From: Leptospiraceae bacterium | Lineage (GTDB): Bacteria > Spirochaetota > Leptospiria > Leptospirales > Leptospiraceae | Reading direction: 5' to 3' | NCBI GenBank assembly: GCA_024233875.1 | Contig: JACKPB010000004.1 | Span: 186,001-250,000, forward strand | DNA length: 64,000 nucleotides | Shown: in pieces, positions 46,550 through 55,052 of the stretch | Layout: every line of letters begins with the position of its first letter | Position numbering within the stretch: position 1 is the stretch's first letter | The notes under the pieces: generated by a model | Seen by the model: the letters and a program-made list of their open reading frames with translations, nothing else | What the model was told of the DNA's origin: nothing | Databases searched by the model: none | Position numbers and translations under genes: made by a program

Positions 46550-47887
46550 ATGGAAGATAGAAAACGGGTTTCCTTCAAAGAACTTTTTGGATGGTGTATG
46601 TTTGATTTTGCAAATTCATCCTATACCACAGTCATCATCACGGTAGTTTTCGGAGATATTTTTAGTAGACTCATAGTTCCCGCAGGTGATGATCCGGCGA
46701 ATCCGCATAGATTGGGCAACATCCTCTGGGCAATCGCATTAGCTATCTCTTACATTCTCGTAGTGATCACAGGCCCAATTTTTGGTGCGATTACAGATTT
46801 CTCCGCACGAAAAAAGCAATTTTTATTTTTCAGTTATTTTCTCTGCATCCTATCCACTGCAAGTCTCTATTTTGCTTCCGGACCGGGAGTGATCTGGATA
46901 CCCTTTTTGTTAATCATAGTATCCAATTTTGCCTTTGCTTCCGGAGAAAATTTTGTATCCAGCTTTCTTCCTTTTCTGGGTCCTAAAGAAGATTTGGGCA
47001 AAATTTCCGGATATGCCTGGGCTATAGGATATTTCGGGGGTTTGGCCAGTGTAGCTTTGGTTAGAACTCTGGGCGAGGTGAATGTGGAAAATTTCGAAAA
47101 CCTCCGATGGGTAGGACCCTACACAGCTGCTTTTTTTCTTCTAACCGGAATTCCTACCTTTCTCTTCCTGAAAGAATACACACCCGAACAAACCAAACCC
47201 GACAATCGTTCCTATATTGAAATTGGATTTTCCAGAGTGATGACCACTCTACGGGACATCGGTCAGTTTCGGGATCTGGGAGTCTATCTCATCTCACTAT
47301 TCTTTTCTATGGCATCTTTGGGAATCGTGATCAGCTTTGCTTTCATTTATGGAGCTCAGGAAGTGAAAATAGAAGATCACCATCGGGTGGTTATGTTTGT
47401 AGTCCTTCAATTTACAGCCGCATTCGGAGCTTTTGCCTTTGGATTCATTCAGGATCGTATCGGTGCTTTGAAAACTTTCAACATTACTCTGGTAGTTTGG
47501 ATTCTCTGTGTTCTCTTTATTTTTAAAGTTGATTCAGTGACAGAGATCCTGAACTCAGCTTTCAATTTGAGCCTATCCGTTCAGTGGATGTTTGTAGGAA
47601 TCACCAGTTTTGCGGGAATGGGACTCGGAGCGACCCAAAGTTCGAGCCGGGCAATCGTAGGACTTTTCTCACCTGAGTCAAAATCCGGAGAATTTTTTGG
47701 TCTCTGGGGACTTTCAGGGAAAATTGCAGCGGCAATTGGACTTTTTGCCGTCTCTATTCTACAGAGCCTGTTTGACTTCAAAAGCTCTTTCTTAATCATA
47801 GCAGTTTTCTTTGCCCTTTCCCTTTTCACTAATTTTCTTGTAGATGAAAAGAGAGGAAGGGAAGCAGCCATAAATTTTAAAGAATAG
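46550..47887 (+). CDS. Major facilitator transporter of the UMF1/Atg22-like family
   Basis: 445 residues with about twelve membrane segments. The start ELFGWCMFDFANSSYTTVI and the GPIFGAITDFSARKK motif in the first loop are typical of the UMF1 family. GATQSSSRAIVGLFSPESKSGEFFG near the end is also conserved in the family. The transported compound cannot be told. A purine-rich AGGATGGGA lies before the ATG. The small gene after it starts 11 bp later. Confidence 0.85.
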   Translation: MEDRKRVSFKELFGWCMFDFANSSYTTVIITVVFGDIFSRLIVPAGDDPANPHRLGNILWAIALAISYILVVITGPIFGAITDFSARKKQFLFFSYFLCILSTASLYFASGPGVIWIPFLLIIVSNFAFASGENFVSSFLPFLGPKEDLGKISGYAWAIGYFGGLASVALVRTLGEVNVENFENLRWVGPYTAAFFLLTGIPTFLFLKEYTPEQTKPDNRSYIEIGFSRVMTTLRDIGQFRDLGVYLISLFFSMASLGIVISFAFIYGAQEVKIEDHHRVVMFVVLQFTAAFGAFAFGFIQDRIGALKTFNITLVVWILCVLFIFKVDSVTEILNSAFNLSLSVQWMFVGITSFAGMGLGATQSSSRAIVGLFSPESKSGEFFGLWGLSGKIAAAIGLFAVSILQSLFDFKSSFLIIAVFFALSLFTNFLVDEKRGREAAINFKE

Positions 47888-47898
47888 GAGGGTTTGAT

Positions 47899-48096
47899 AT
47901 GTATGGAGAGGATGATCAGGAGATGTACCAAAGCCAGAAGAAACTTGCGTTATCGACAATTGACGATCTAACACAGTTGAAAATCGATCTTTTGGAAGCA
48001 GATGTACCCGTTCCAACTTTTGTCAACAACGCGATTAGACATTTGAAAAAGAAGTATTTGATCCAGGACAATACTATAGGTGAGATGTTGAGATAA
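47899..48096 (+). CDS. Small conserved-looking protein of unknown function
   Basis: 65 residues with a GGAGG ribosome site 7 nt upstream of the ATG and a terminator close behind, so it is likely a true gene. The sequence is mostly helical and charged (LALSTIDDLTQLKIDLLEA, then TFVNNAIRHLKKKYL). No membrane segment or cysteine. It probably shares the transcript of the UMF1 transporter, but I recognise no family. Confidence 0.7.
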   Translation: MYGEDDQEMYQSQKKLALSTIDDLTQLKIDLLEADVPVPTFVNNAIRHLKKKYLIQDNTIGEMLR

Positions 48097-48118
48097 TTTT
48101 GAGCGGAAGAAAAAGACA

Positions 48119-48156
48119 TAAAAAAAGGTGCCTTTCAAAAGCACCTTTTTTTGTTT
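48119..48156 (+). terminator. Strong (probably bidirectional) terminator
   Basis: AAAAAAGGTGC and GCACCTTTTTT form an 11-bp stem with a 9-nt loop, followed by TTGTTTTT. It lies between the 65-residue protein gene and the convergent exported-protein gene, and could end both. Confidence 0.88.
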
Positions 48157-48174
48157 TTACTCGTTGTTTTAGAA

Positions 48175-49023
48175 TTAATTGAAATCTACTATTTTTCTTA
48201 TCGTTGCTCTCTGCTCCAATTCCAATCGGGATACCTGTTTACGAATCTTGCTATCCAATTCTCTCAAAACATCTCTGTAAGTGATGTAAACCTTCTTTTG
48301 AACATCAAAAGGTAGGAGTTCTTTTTCATCATGCAATTTGGAGGTGATGCTGACCTTAGTTTCGGTAGTGGCTTTTTCTTCCACCCAGGGAATACTTCCA
48401 TCGTGTTCGCTGTAGTATTCTATCACTAAATTATCATTTTCTTTTGCGGCCAAATTCGGGTCTGTTGTAATTTCTTCCTGAAACTTAGGAATGTCCCCTT
48501 CTACTTTTTGACCTTCCAGCTTAGGAGGACCGGGAGATTCGGGAGTCTCATTGACGATTCTTCGCATCTCTTTTACATAAATTGGTCCTTCTGTGTTTAC
48601 GCGTGTGAACTGAATGATTACTTTTTGTAGAGTTTTTTTGTCTTCAGAGGGATAGATAAAGATTCTAGTGTCAAAAATTCTGGAAGTGGGGTAGTCTTCA
48701 ATAGTAATTCCCTGTCCTATGAAAAGAGCATAAAACTCTTTATCTTCCTTGTCCTTGAAAAAATATACTTTTTCTTCTTCCGGAATGTGCCCATTGTATC
48801 TGGCTGCTTTGGAAACGACTCCTGATTCTCTAAATTGGAAAATCTTTTCTAATAAATTTGCCAAAGAGAGGTGAATCCTATCAATTTCCCTATCGGAAAA
48901 CTTTTTGGCTCGGACGGATTGTATATATTGGTAATATTCCTTTTCCGGTAATGTGATCGTGGTCGGAACAGCATAGACCTCCGATAGGAAACCGAGTAAA
49001 AGAAGGATTATATATTTATTCAT
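48175..49023 (-). CDS. Exported protein of unknown function
   Basis: About 282 residues with a signal peptide (MNKYIILLLLGFLSEVYA, cleavage likely after VYA). I chose the ATG at 49023, since GAGGAG lies just upstream of it and covers the alternative ATG at 49035. The mature part is rich in charged residues: a helical N-terminal section (IDRIHLSLANLLEKIF), a Pro/Glu-rich middle near SPGPPKLEGQKVEGD, and a C-terminal helical section (YRDVLRELDSKIRKQVSRLE). No domain is recognised. It lies 150 bp downstream of the DUF3332-like gene on the same strand. Confidence 0.72.
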   Translation of the reverse strand: MNKYIILLLLGFLSEVYAVPTTITLPEKEYYQYIQSVRAKKFSDREIDRIHLSLANLLEKIFQFRESGVVSKAARYNGHIPEEEKVYFFKDKEDKEFYALFIGQGITIEDYPTSRIFDTRIFIYPSEDKKTLQKVIIQFTRVNTEGPIYVKEMRRIVNETPESPGPPKLEGQKVEGDIPKFQEEITTDPNLAAKENDNLVIEYYSEHDGSIPWVEEKATTETKVSITSKLHDEKELLPFDVQKKVYITYRDVLRELDSKIRKQVSRLELEQRATIRKIVDFN

Positions 49024-49147
49024 AAAGCTCCTCATTGTTTTGATTATCGATGAATTTGGGTTCTTTACTTGAATACAAAGCCCTGAACCCCAAAAAAAAG
49101 GCGAATCTCTCCTTCGATTAGAAAGCGAAAACTTCAGACCGGTAGGA

Positions 49148-49174
49148 AAGATCGGGGGAATTCCACCCGATCTT
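49148..49174 (-). terminator. Stem-loop after the DUF3332-like gene
   Basis: AAGATCGGG and CCCGATCTT form a 9-bp stem with a 9-nt loop, starting 16 bp after the stop. There is only a short T run on the reverse strand, so it may end or merely stabilise the transcript. Confidence 0.5.
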
Positions 49175-49189
49175 CTAAGGAAGAATCAG

Positions 49190-49780
49190 TTATAGAAATG
49201 ATTTTTCCAAATCTCTGAGGTTTTGAGTTTCAATGATTCTGGATGATTTTAATTTTCCATCGCTCCACATCTTTAAAATGGTTTTGTTTCCGAGGGAAAC
49301 TGAACTCATTTGAATTTCCTGGAGTGATCCGTCGACTTCTTTGTAAATCTTACCCGGTTCTTTTCTGAGAACAATGAGCGAATCTTCCTGATTGCCCGAA
49401 CGAATGTCCATTTGCATTCTGCTTCCGAAATTAGAATAGGTGAGTGTTAGGGATTCGTTCCCATTTTCAAAATTCTTAACATAGATCCCTTCTTCATTGT
49501 ACTCGTTCAATCCTATAATATTATTATCAGTCCAGAATTCAATTAGGTTGACTATGATCAAATCTACTGCAAAACTGATCCCCCAAACAGGAATGATCCA
49601 GAAAGCATACATCACTAAGGTCTTTACAAATTTATTTATGAATCCATCTCCGGCTTTTAGGGAATCATTGAATTCATAAACCTTTCTCACAATGGCAAAC
49701 TTTCCGAAGCAATTTGTAATTGAAGTAAATGAGAGGAGGAGCAGTAAAACTATGAATTTCCTGAATTTATTTTGAGTCAT
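49190..49780 (-). CDS. DUF3332-like small membrane protein
   Basis: 196 residues. A hydrophobic N-terminus ends SITNCFGK (possible lipoprotein cysteine), and KFAIVRKVYEFNDSL is followed by a membrane segment LVMYAFWIIPVWGISFAVDL and LIEFWTDNN. This is the layout of DUF3332, small membrane proteins of unknown function. AAAGGA is 6 nt before the ATG. The rest is beta-rich and polar (LTYSNFGSRMQMDIRSG). Confidence 0.8.
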   Translation of the reverse strand: MTQNKFRKFIVLLLLLSFTSITNCFGKFAIVRKVYEFNDSLKAGDGFINKFVKTLVMYAFWIIPVWGISFAVDLIIVNLIEFWTDNNIIGLNEYNEEGIYVKNFENGNESLTLTYSNFGSRMQMDIRSGNQEDSLIVLRKEPGKIYKEVDGSLQEIQMSSVSLGNKTILKMWSDGKLKSSRIIETQNLRDLEKSFL

Positions 49781-49997
49781 CTTTCGTCCTTTGTGGTTAT
49801 TTTAATTAGGAAGAAGCCTAATTTGAAATCAAAATTATCCCGGGGAAGAGGCTAGACAATCGATAAATTCTAAGAAATTTGATTTTTTTTGAAACTGGTA
49901 CAGGGAATGTCTATTAAGCCTTTTGTAGCTTTTGAAATATACAATATTTTTAAAAGTTTTTCAAGATTTCTTAAAAAAAGCGGCCCAAGCAAATTAC
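49781..49997. other. Intergenic stretch with no gene
   Basis: AT-rich leader region between the DUF3332-like gene and the hairpin at 49998. It likely holds the promoter of the reverse-strand gene. No ORF or repeat copy is supported here. Confidence 0.4.
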
Positions 49998-50034
49998 CAC
50001 CTCTAAAAGCCCCGGTAAGGGGTTTTTAGAGGTG
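49998..50034. other. Very strong stem-loop without U-tract
   Basis: The left arm CACCTCTAAAAGCCCC pairs with GGGGTTTTTAGAGGTG over 16 positions, with a single G-U pair and a 5-nt loop GGTAA. Neither strand has a T run after it, so it is not a usual terminator. It begins 60 bp before repeat copy B. A comparable hairpin lies 38 bp before repeat copy D. Confidence 0.8.
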
Positions 50035-50057
50035 CACTAAAGAGTTCGATTCTTAAA

Positions 50058-50158
50058 TACCGGTTTTCATCAATACTTATGCATTTCTTCTTAAGGTCTG
50101 TAGCCATTTTATAGCTGATTCTTCTGTGAATGCTCAAACCTTCTGGAAATGACTATAA
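50058..50158 (+). repeat. Dispersed ~102-bp intergenic repeat, copy B
   Basis: 101 bp from TACCGGTTTTC to ATGACTATAA. The core TGTAGCCATTTTATAGCTG and GATTCTTCTGTGAATGC is nearly identical to copies A and C. It ends 65 bp before the start of the small lipoprotein gene. An ATG inside its last bases opens the same frame as that gene but lacks a ribosome site and is not used here as a start. Confidence 0.78.
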
Positions 50159-50223
50159 ATCATCAGAATATTTCATTGACCCCGAAGGATTCTCTATTGA
50201 AAAAGGATGGAAGTGGAGTCGTC

Positions 50224-50517
50224 ATGAGATTATCTAAAGATTTTTTTCTGGGTTTTTTGAGCTGTTTGAGTCTTTTCCTTTTCTTGAATACAATGAATTG
50301 CGGAAGAACCTTATCCCGTCTTGGATTGGGAGATCAACATTTGGATTTACCGAAAGATTTTAAAGCTATGGTCAGTGTGAGTCTTCATAAAGAAGCCAAT
50401 GGGGACACAATTAAGGATCTTACCTATGAAACTCTTGATGGGAACTATCGATCTGTAGAGTACAGGGATAAGCCCTGGCAACTGGAAGGTGGAATTACCT
50501 GGAAGAAAAAAGACTAG
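50224..50517 (+). CDS. Small lipoprotein ahead of the MBOAT gene
   Basis: 97 residues. The signal peptide (LSKDFFLGFLSCLSLFLFLN) ends TMNCG, a relaxed lipobox. I take the ATG at 50224, with a GGAG about 7 nt upstream, instead of an ATG at 50149 inside repeat copy B. The mature part (~75 residues) is polar and ends with WQLEGGITWKKKD. Only 15 bp and one stop separate it from the MBOAT gene, in the same frame, so both are likely on one transcript. No family recognised. Confidence 0.68.
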   Translation: MRLSKDFFLGFLSCLSLFLFLNTMNCGRTLSRLGLGDQHLDLPKDFKAMVSVSLHKEANGDTIKDLTYETLDGNYRSVEYRDKPWQLEGGITWKKKD

Positions 50518-50532
50518 ATCGGGTATTTCTAT

Positions 50533-51975
50533 TTGCTCTTCAATAGTTTAGAATACTTTCTCTTCCTGGGTGGAGTTTTCCTCTATAGATGGTATCTCCA
50601 CCCTTTTCTATTTTCTAATTTTTCCAAAAATCGGGAACTTCTACATGGAATTCTACTTGTAGCCAGTTATTTTTTTTATATGAGTTGGGACTATCGTTTC
50701 GGAGCCCTGATTCTCATTTCAACTGTTATCGATTACTTCTTAGCTCTGGCCATAGATTCCGAAACGGATGAAAGATTCCGTCTCAGATACTTACAGATCA
50801 GTTTGATTTTGAACCTGGGAGTGATTCTCGGGTTTTTTAAATACTACAACTTTTTGACAAATAATGTGAATTCTCTTTTTCTCCTCTGGTCGGATGTGAA
50901 ACCATTACCTGAATTGCACATCATACTTCCGGTTGGGATTTCTTTTTTTACATTTCAATCTATGAGTTATACAATAGATGTCTATAGACGTGAAATTTCA
51001 GTAGAAAAAAGCTTTTTAAAATTTGCACTTTTTGTTTCCTTTTTTCCACAGTTGGTCGCAGGTCCTATAGTTACAGCAAAGACTTTCCTTCCACAATTGT
51101 ACCGTGATACAAACTTTTCGGAAATTCCATTTCGCAAAGCTATACGATATTTTTTCTTGGGTTATGTAAAAAAGGTAATCATTTCAGATAATATCTCTCC
51201 TATTGTAGATTTGATATTTGATAGTCCATCCAATTATGGAACCGGTGCTTCCTGGTTGGGTGCTGTTTTGTTTATTCTCCAAATCTATTGTGATTTCAGC
51301 GGCTATTCAGATATGGCATATGCCTCCGGACTCATCCTCGGTTTTGAGTTACCGGAAAATTTCCGTCTACCTCTGATAGGTAGGAATTTTACAGACTTCT
51401 GGAGGCGGTGGCATATTTCTCTCTCGACCTGGCTTAGGGACTATCTTTACTTTGCGTTGGGAGGAAGTAGGGTAAGCTATTTCCGACATAAATTTAATTT
51501 ATTTCTTACTATGCTGCTTGCCGGTCTCTGGCATGGAGCCAATTGGAATTTTGTTATTTGGGGAGGTCTTCAGGGTATCGTTTTGGCATCGGAGAGTGCA
51601 TATCATCGTTGGAATAAAGATGGAAATAAAAATATATCCTTACCTCAATATCTCCTTCAGGTCACTCTAACTCTCGGTTTGTTTGTTTTTTTAGGAACAC
51701 TCTTTCGATCTCAGGACATGGATAAAGCATTAACATTAATTCAAAATATGCTAATCTATAGTGAAAAAGGTTTGAGACCTTATATGCTAAAAATTGGGTT
51801 AACTGTCATCGCTACTGTAATGGTTTCAAATATCGCCGGATATTATATTTTTGAAAAGAATAAGAGCATTCAAGTATCTCCGGTTCTGGAATTCGGTTTT
51901 TATACCGTCTCCGTCCTTTTGATTTCCCTTCTAACAAATGACAACACAGCACCATTTATTTATTTTCAATTTTAA
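50533..51975 (+). CDS. MBOAT-family membrane O-acyltransferase (AlgI/DltB-like)
   Basis: 480 residues with about ten membrane segments. Family marks: MLFNSLEYFLFLGG start, SWDYRFGALILISTVIDY, PVGISFFTFQSMSYTIDVYR, PQLVAGPIV and the catalytic histidine region GLWHGANWNFVIWGG. AlgI-type enzymes pass acetyl or other acyl groups across the membrane to a periplasmic polymer. The TTG start fits the usual N-terminus. No AlgJ/AlgX or DltD partner is recognised nearby; the next gene is a NamZ-like lipoprotein, suggesting a link to the cell wall. Confidence 0.92.
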   Translation: MLFNSLEYFLFLGGVFLYRWYLHPFLFSNFSKNRELLHGILLVASYFFYMSWDYRFGALILISTVIDYFLALAIDSETDERFRLRYLQISLILNLGVILGFFKYYNFLTNNVNSLFLLWSDVKPLPELHIILPVGISFFTFQSMSYTIDVYRREISVEKSFLKFALFVSFFPQLVAGPIVTAKTFLPQLYRDTNFSEIPFRKAIRYFFLGYVKKVIISDNISPIVDLIFDSPSNYGTGASWLGAVLFILQIYCDFSGYSDMAYASGLILGFELPENFRLPLIGRNFTDFWRRWHISLSTWLRDYLYFALGGSRVSYFRHKFNLFLTMLLAGLWHGANWNFVIWGGLQGIVLASESAYHRWNKDGNKNISLPQYLLQVTLTLGLFVFLGTLFRSQDMDKALTLIQNMLIYSEKGLRPYMLKIGLTVIATVMVSNIAGYYIFEKNKSIQVSPVLEFGFYTVSVLLISLLTNDNTAPFIYFQF

Positions 51976-51984
51976 GGATAACTA

Positions 51985-53250
51985 ATGTATCAAATCTTCT
52001 GTTCCTATCAATTTTTGTTCTATATCATCCTATTTTTTGTTTCCTGCAAATCCCGGATTGAATCTGAAACCTTAGAAAGAATTCATCCCCGAAATTCTAA
52101 ATTGATTCAATCTTCTGTTGCATTTTATAAAGAAGTTCTTCCCGGGCTTAAAGGGAAAAAAGTAATGTTGGTGACCAATCCTTCCGGAATAGGACAGAAT
52201 CCCAAAAGGATACAAAACGAATTCAATAAGAATCATGTTAAGATAGTAAGTTTATTGGGTTTGGAACATGGCTTCTTGGGTTTGGAAGAAGACTTCAGCA
52301 ATCAACCGGTTACAGTGGATAAGATTTTCAATTTGCCCATTTATCACATATACAAATTAAAGAAAAAAGAACTATTGAAAATACTCAATGAGGTAGATGC
52401 TATCGTATTTGATGTTCAGGATATGGGAATGAGATGCTATACTTATCTAACTGTTCTGAAAAGAATCATGGACGGGATCAGCGGGAAGAAAGTAGAATTG
52501 ATAGTTTTGGATCATATCAATCCTGCGATGGAAATAGGTCCCCGGGGAGATTCTCTCGAAAAGGATTTTGAGAATTTTGCAGGTGCCTTTCCTTCCCTCC
52601 TGTTTACGGGTTTAACTATGGGCGAGTCGGCTAATCTTTACAATTCAGAATATTTGAAAAATAAGGTGAATCTAAATGTCATTCCTGTAGAAAATTTTAA
52701 GAGGGGAATGAAATTTGAGACTTTAGGAATTCCCTGGAATACCCCATCTCCAAATTTACCCAACCTGGATTCTGCAAGAAACTATTTCTCTCTGGTTCTG
52801 CTGGAGGGAATCAATGTTTCGGTGGGGAGGGGGACTCCTGCTCCTTTTGTTTATTTCGGTGCACCCTGGCTAAAAGATAGAGAAGAACTGTCAAATTTTT
52901 TGGATTCTTTAGGAAAAGGAAAGTACTACTTTCAGCCAATTTATTTTAAGCCGGCTTTTAGTAAGTATGAAGGTAAAATTTGTTTGGGTCTACGAATGAA
53001 TCTTGTTGAATTTAATTATGATCCGATTCAACTCTCCTATGAGATCATTCTTTATTTAAAAAGAAATTACAAAAAGGACTTTCAGTGGGTGAAATGGGGG
53101 TCTAAGTATATGGTAGATAATTTGTGGGGTAGTGATAGGTTCCGATTGGCTATCGAAGCCGATTTAGATTATAAAAATTTTCATAAAGAATTTTCCAACA
53201 AAGAAATCACAGAAAACAAAAGAATTAAAAAATATTATATTTACCAATGA
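51985..53250 (+). CDS. NamZ-like (DUF1343) exo-beta-N-acetylmuramidase lipoprotein
   Basis: 421 residues. The signal ends LFFVSCKS, a lipoprotein cysteine. The fold is the DUF1343 family: VMLVTNPSGIGQNPKRI, LLGLEHGFLG, IVFDVQDMGMRCYTY, GAFPSLLFTGLTMGE and GIPWNTPSPNLPN near the C-terminal half. NamZ-type enzymes release terminal N-acetylmuramic acid from peptidoglycan fragments. It starts 9 bp after the MBOAT gene. I recognise no NagZ or MurQ here; the enzyme could instead act on an acylated wall polymer. Confidence 0.9.
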   Translation: MYQIFCSYQFLFYIILFFVSCKSRIESETLERIHPRNSKLIQSSVAFYKEVLPGLKGKKVMLVTNPSGIGQNPKRIQNEFNKNHVKIVSLLGLEHGFLGLEEDFSNQPVTVDKIFNLPIYHIYKLKKKELLKILNEVDAIVFDVQDMGMRCYTYLTVLKRIMDGISGKKVELIVLDHINPAMEIGPRGDSLEKDFENFAGAFPSLLFTGLTMGESANLYNSEYLKNKVNLNVIPVENFKRGMKFETLGIPWNTPSPNLPNLDSARNYFSLVLLEGINVSVGRGTPAPFVYFGAPWLKDREELSNFLDSLGKGKYYFQPIYFKPAFSKYEGKICLGLRMNLVEFNYDPIQLSYEIILYLKRNYKKDFQWVKWGSKYMVDNLWGSDRFRLAIEADLDYKNFHKEFSNKEITENKRIKKYYIYQ

Positions 53251-53289
53251 AATTAAATTTAATGTCAGGAATAAAGGTGAGTTTATCCT

Positions 53290-53871
53290 ATGTCAATTTA
53301 TAAGATTTTAGTTCTAGTCTTAATTTATTTCAATGTGATGGGGAGTTTGGCCCCGGAGACTCCCTTCAGGAATCTAAAAGTAAGTGAAATTTCCTCCATT
53401 CTGAAACTGTTGAAACTTGAGTCATTGGATACTTTGCTCAAAAAAAACGGTACATTCTATAAAAGTTTAACTGTAGACTATACAAATTGTGGTTCGGAAT
53501 TTCCTGATCTACCGGGGAATTTTCCCTGCAGTTTCCTTTCTGATGATTTCTCGAGAGAGGAGAGAAGTGAGGATATTTCAATGGGTTCCACTCCGGGTGG
53601 AAAAATCAGTATCGATCAATATAGATTGAAAGATCAAACATATTTTTTTGAAATCTCCGGTGGTGAAGATGAAGAACATAGGATGAGATTGTTCTATAGA
53701 AAAGATCGTTTTATTTCTCATTACATTTTTTCGAATCAACTGATTCTTTTTCATTGGGAGGGCAATGATGAAAAATCACTTACAGAAGTGTTCAGAGTTA
53801 CTCTCGGAAAGAAGAATCAGGTCTTAAATATTGGTCGTATCGATTTTGCAGGAGGGGGCAAAAGTAAATGA
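53290..53871 (+). CDS. Exported protein of unknown function
   Basis: 193 residues with a signal peptide (ILVLVLIYFNVMGSLA). The body has two cysteines in NCGSEFPDLPGNFPCSF that may form a disulfide, an acidic stretch, and a beta-rich second half (FEISGGEDEEHRMRLFYRK). AAAGGTGAG lies 8 nt before the ATG. The stop overlaps the DUF2797 gene by 4 bp. I recognise no family. Confidence 0.72.
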   Translation: MSIYKILVLVLIYFNVMGSLAPETPFRNLKVSEISSILKLLKLESLDTLLKKNGTFYKSLTVDYTNCGSEFPDLPGNFPCSFLSDDFSREERSEDISMGSTPGGKISIDQYRLKDQTYFFEISGGEDEEHRMRLFYRKDRFISHYIFSNQLILFHWEGNDEKSLTEVFRVTLGKKNQVLNIGRIDFAGGGKSK

Positions 53872-54731
53872 TAGAAGGTTATCTAAGAATGCTTTCCCAT
53901 TCGGGACTTGATCCGGTTCAATATCAATTTGTCCTGGCTACATATACTTCGAAATCAAATAAAAATGGAGTAGAGGGAGAATTACAAAAGTTTGAATTGA
54001 ATTCAGTTTTAGGCAAAAAAATTCGCATTGAGTTCTCGGGTGAAATTCGTTGCACGGATTGTGGGGCGATAACCAAAAAAAGTTTCAATAGCGGTTCCTG
54101 CTATAAATGCTTTCTTTCTCTAGCAAGTAATGATATATGCATTGTAAAACCCGAGCTCTGTCATTTTCATTCAGGGACCTGCCGTGAACCCGATTGGGGC
54201 AAACAAAATTGCTTTAAAAAACATAAGGTCTATCTGGCAAACACAAGCGGCCTTAAGGTTGGGATCACCAAAGAAGGTCCGATAACCAAACGTTGGGTTG
54301 ATCAGGGAGCAGTTCAGGGACTTGCTCTGTTTGAAGTGGATTCAAGACTGAATTCGGGTAAGATTGAAATAGAATTTGCTAAATTCATCGCAGACAAAAC
54401 TTCCTGGCAGAAGATGCTTTGGAATCAGCCGGAAGAATTGGATCTTGAAAAATTTAAGAAAGAAATTTTTGAAAAGGTAAATTTAGAAAAGTTTGATTTT
54501 AAAATAAAAGAATTAAAAAACGAAAGCCCTTTGAAAATCAATTATCCAATATTGAAACCTGCAGAGAAGAAAATATCCTACAATCCATTGAAAATGAATA
54601 CAATTGAAGATGAACTAACTGGTATCAAGGGGCAATATTTAATTTTTAAAAATGGTGTTCTGAACTGTAGAACTTACTCGGGATACCATTGTAAATTTAA
54701 TTTAGACTCAATTGCCCCAAACGGGATATAG
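53868..54731 (+). CDS. DUF2797 zinc-ribbon-like protein
   Basis: 287 residues. The Cys-rich N-terminal half (CTDCGAITKKS, CYKCFLSLA, CHFHSGTCREPDWGKQNC, then KHKVYLANTSGLKVGITKE and RWVDQGAVQGLALF) is the signature of DUF2797. There is no signal peptide, so it works in the cytoplasm. The Cys pairs look set to bind one or two metal ions. The family has no assigned function known to me. It is coupled to the exported protein gene upstream, and an AT-rich stem-loop follows the stop. Confidence 0.85.
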   Translation: MIEGYLRMLSHSGLDPVQYQFVLATYTSKSNKNGVEGELQKFELNSVLGKKIRIEFSGEIRCTDCGAITKKSFNSGSCYKCFLSLASNDICIVKPELCHFHSGTCREPDWGKQNCFKKHKVYLANTSGLKVGITKEGPITKRWVDQGAVQGLALFEVDSRLNSGKIEIEFAKFIADKTSWQKMLWNQPEELDLEKFKKEIFEKVNLEKFDFKIKELKNESPLKINYPILKPAEKKISYNPLKMNTIEDELTGIKGQYLIFKNGVLNCRTYSGYHCKFNLDSIAPNGI

Positions 54732-54763
54732 ATATTAATTGATTCACCCTATACAATTAATAT
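54732..54763 (+). terminator. AT-rich stem-loop after the DUF2797 gene
   Basis: ATATTAATTG and CAATTAATAT form a 10-bp stem with a 12-nt loop directly after the stop, followed by TTTAAAG. A weak terminator is the simplest reading. Confidence 0.5.
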
Positions 54764-54792
54764 TTAAAGATGAAATGATTCAGTAACTTATC

Positions 54793-54894
54793 TACCAGTT
54801 CTCATAATTAATTGCGTTTTTCCTAGTAAGGTATGTAGCCATTTTATAGCTAATTTTTCTGTGAATGCGCAAAAACTTTTGAAAATGACTATAA
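54793..54894 (+). repeat. Dispersed ~102-bp intergenic repeat, copy C
   Basis: 102 bp from TACCAGTTCTC to ATGACTATAA. Its core is near identical to copies A and B. The arms CATTTTATAG and CTGTGAATG give a 9-bp stem with G-U pairs and one bulged T. It lies 158 bp before copy D, with a strong hairpin between them. Confidence 0.78.
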
Positions 54895-54978
54895 TCATTA
54901 GAAAATATTAATGAATCTATAAAAATAGGGTTTGGAGACGTGTTATTCCCCAAGCACTCCGGTTGGCTCCCTAAATTT

Positions 54979-55015
54979 CAACTCACCTCCGGCACAGAGT
55001 GCGTAAGGTGAGTTG
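54979..55015. other. Two-part stem-loop between repeat copies C and D
   Basis: The outer stem CAACTCACCT pairs with AGGTGAGTTG (10 bp); inside it GCAC pairs with GTGC around AGA. The two stems are separated by a 3 x 3 internal loop. No T run follows on either strand. It sits 38 bp before repeat copy D, similar to the position of the hairpin before copy B. Confidence 0.7.
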
Positions 55016-55052
55016 GTTGAATCTTTTGAATTGAGAAAGTATACTTTTCATA

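Noticed and set aside
49055..49091. TTTGGGTTC...GAACCC inverted repeat upstream of the exported protein gene
   Set aside because: The stem is only 6 bp plus a bulge around a 21-nt loop; too weak to call an operator or terminator.
50149..50223. N-terminal extension of the small lipoprotein from an ATG inside repeat copy B
   Set aside because: No ribosome site precedes it, and it would put 25 polar residues before the signal peptide. The ATG at 50224 has GGAG upstream.
49998..55015. The two hairpins as integron attC sites
   Set aside because: They lack paired RYYYAAC and GTTRRRY core sites with the usual extrahelical bases, and no integrase gene is in view.
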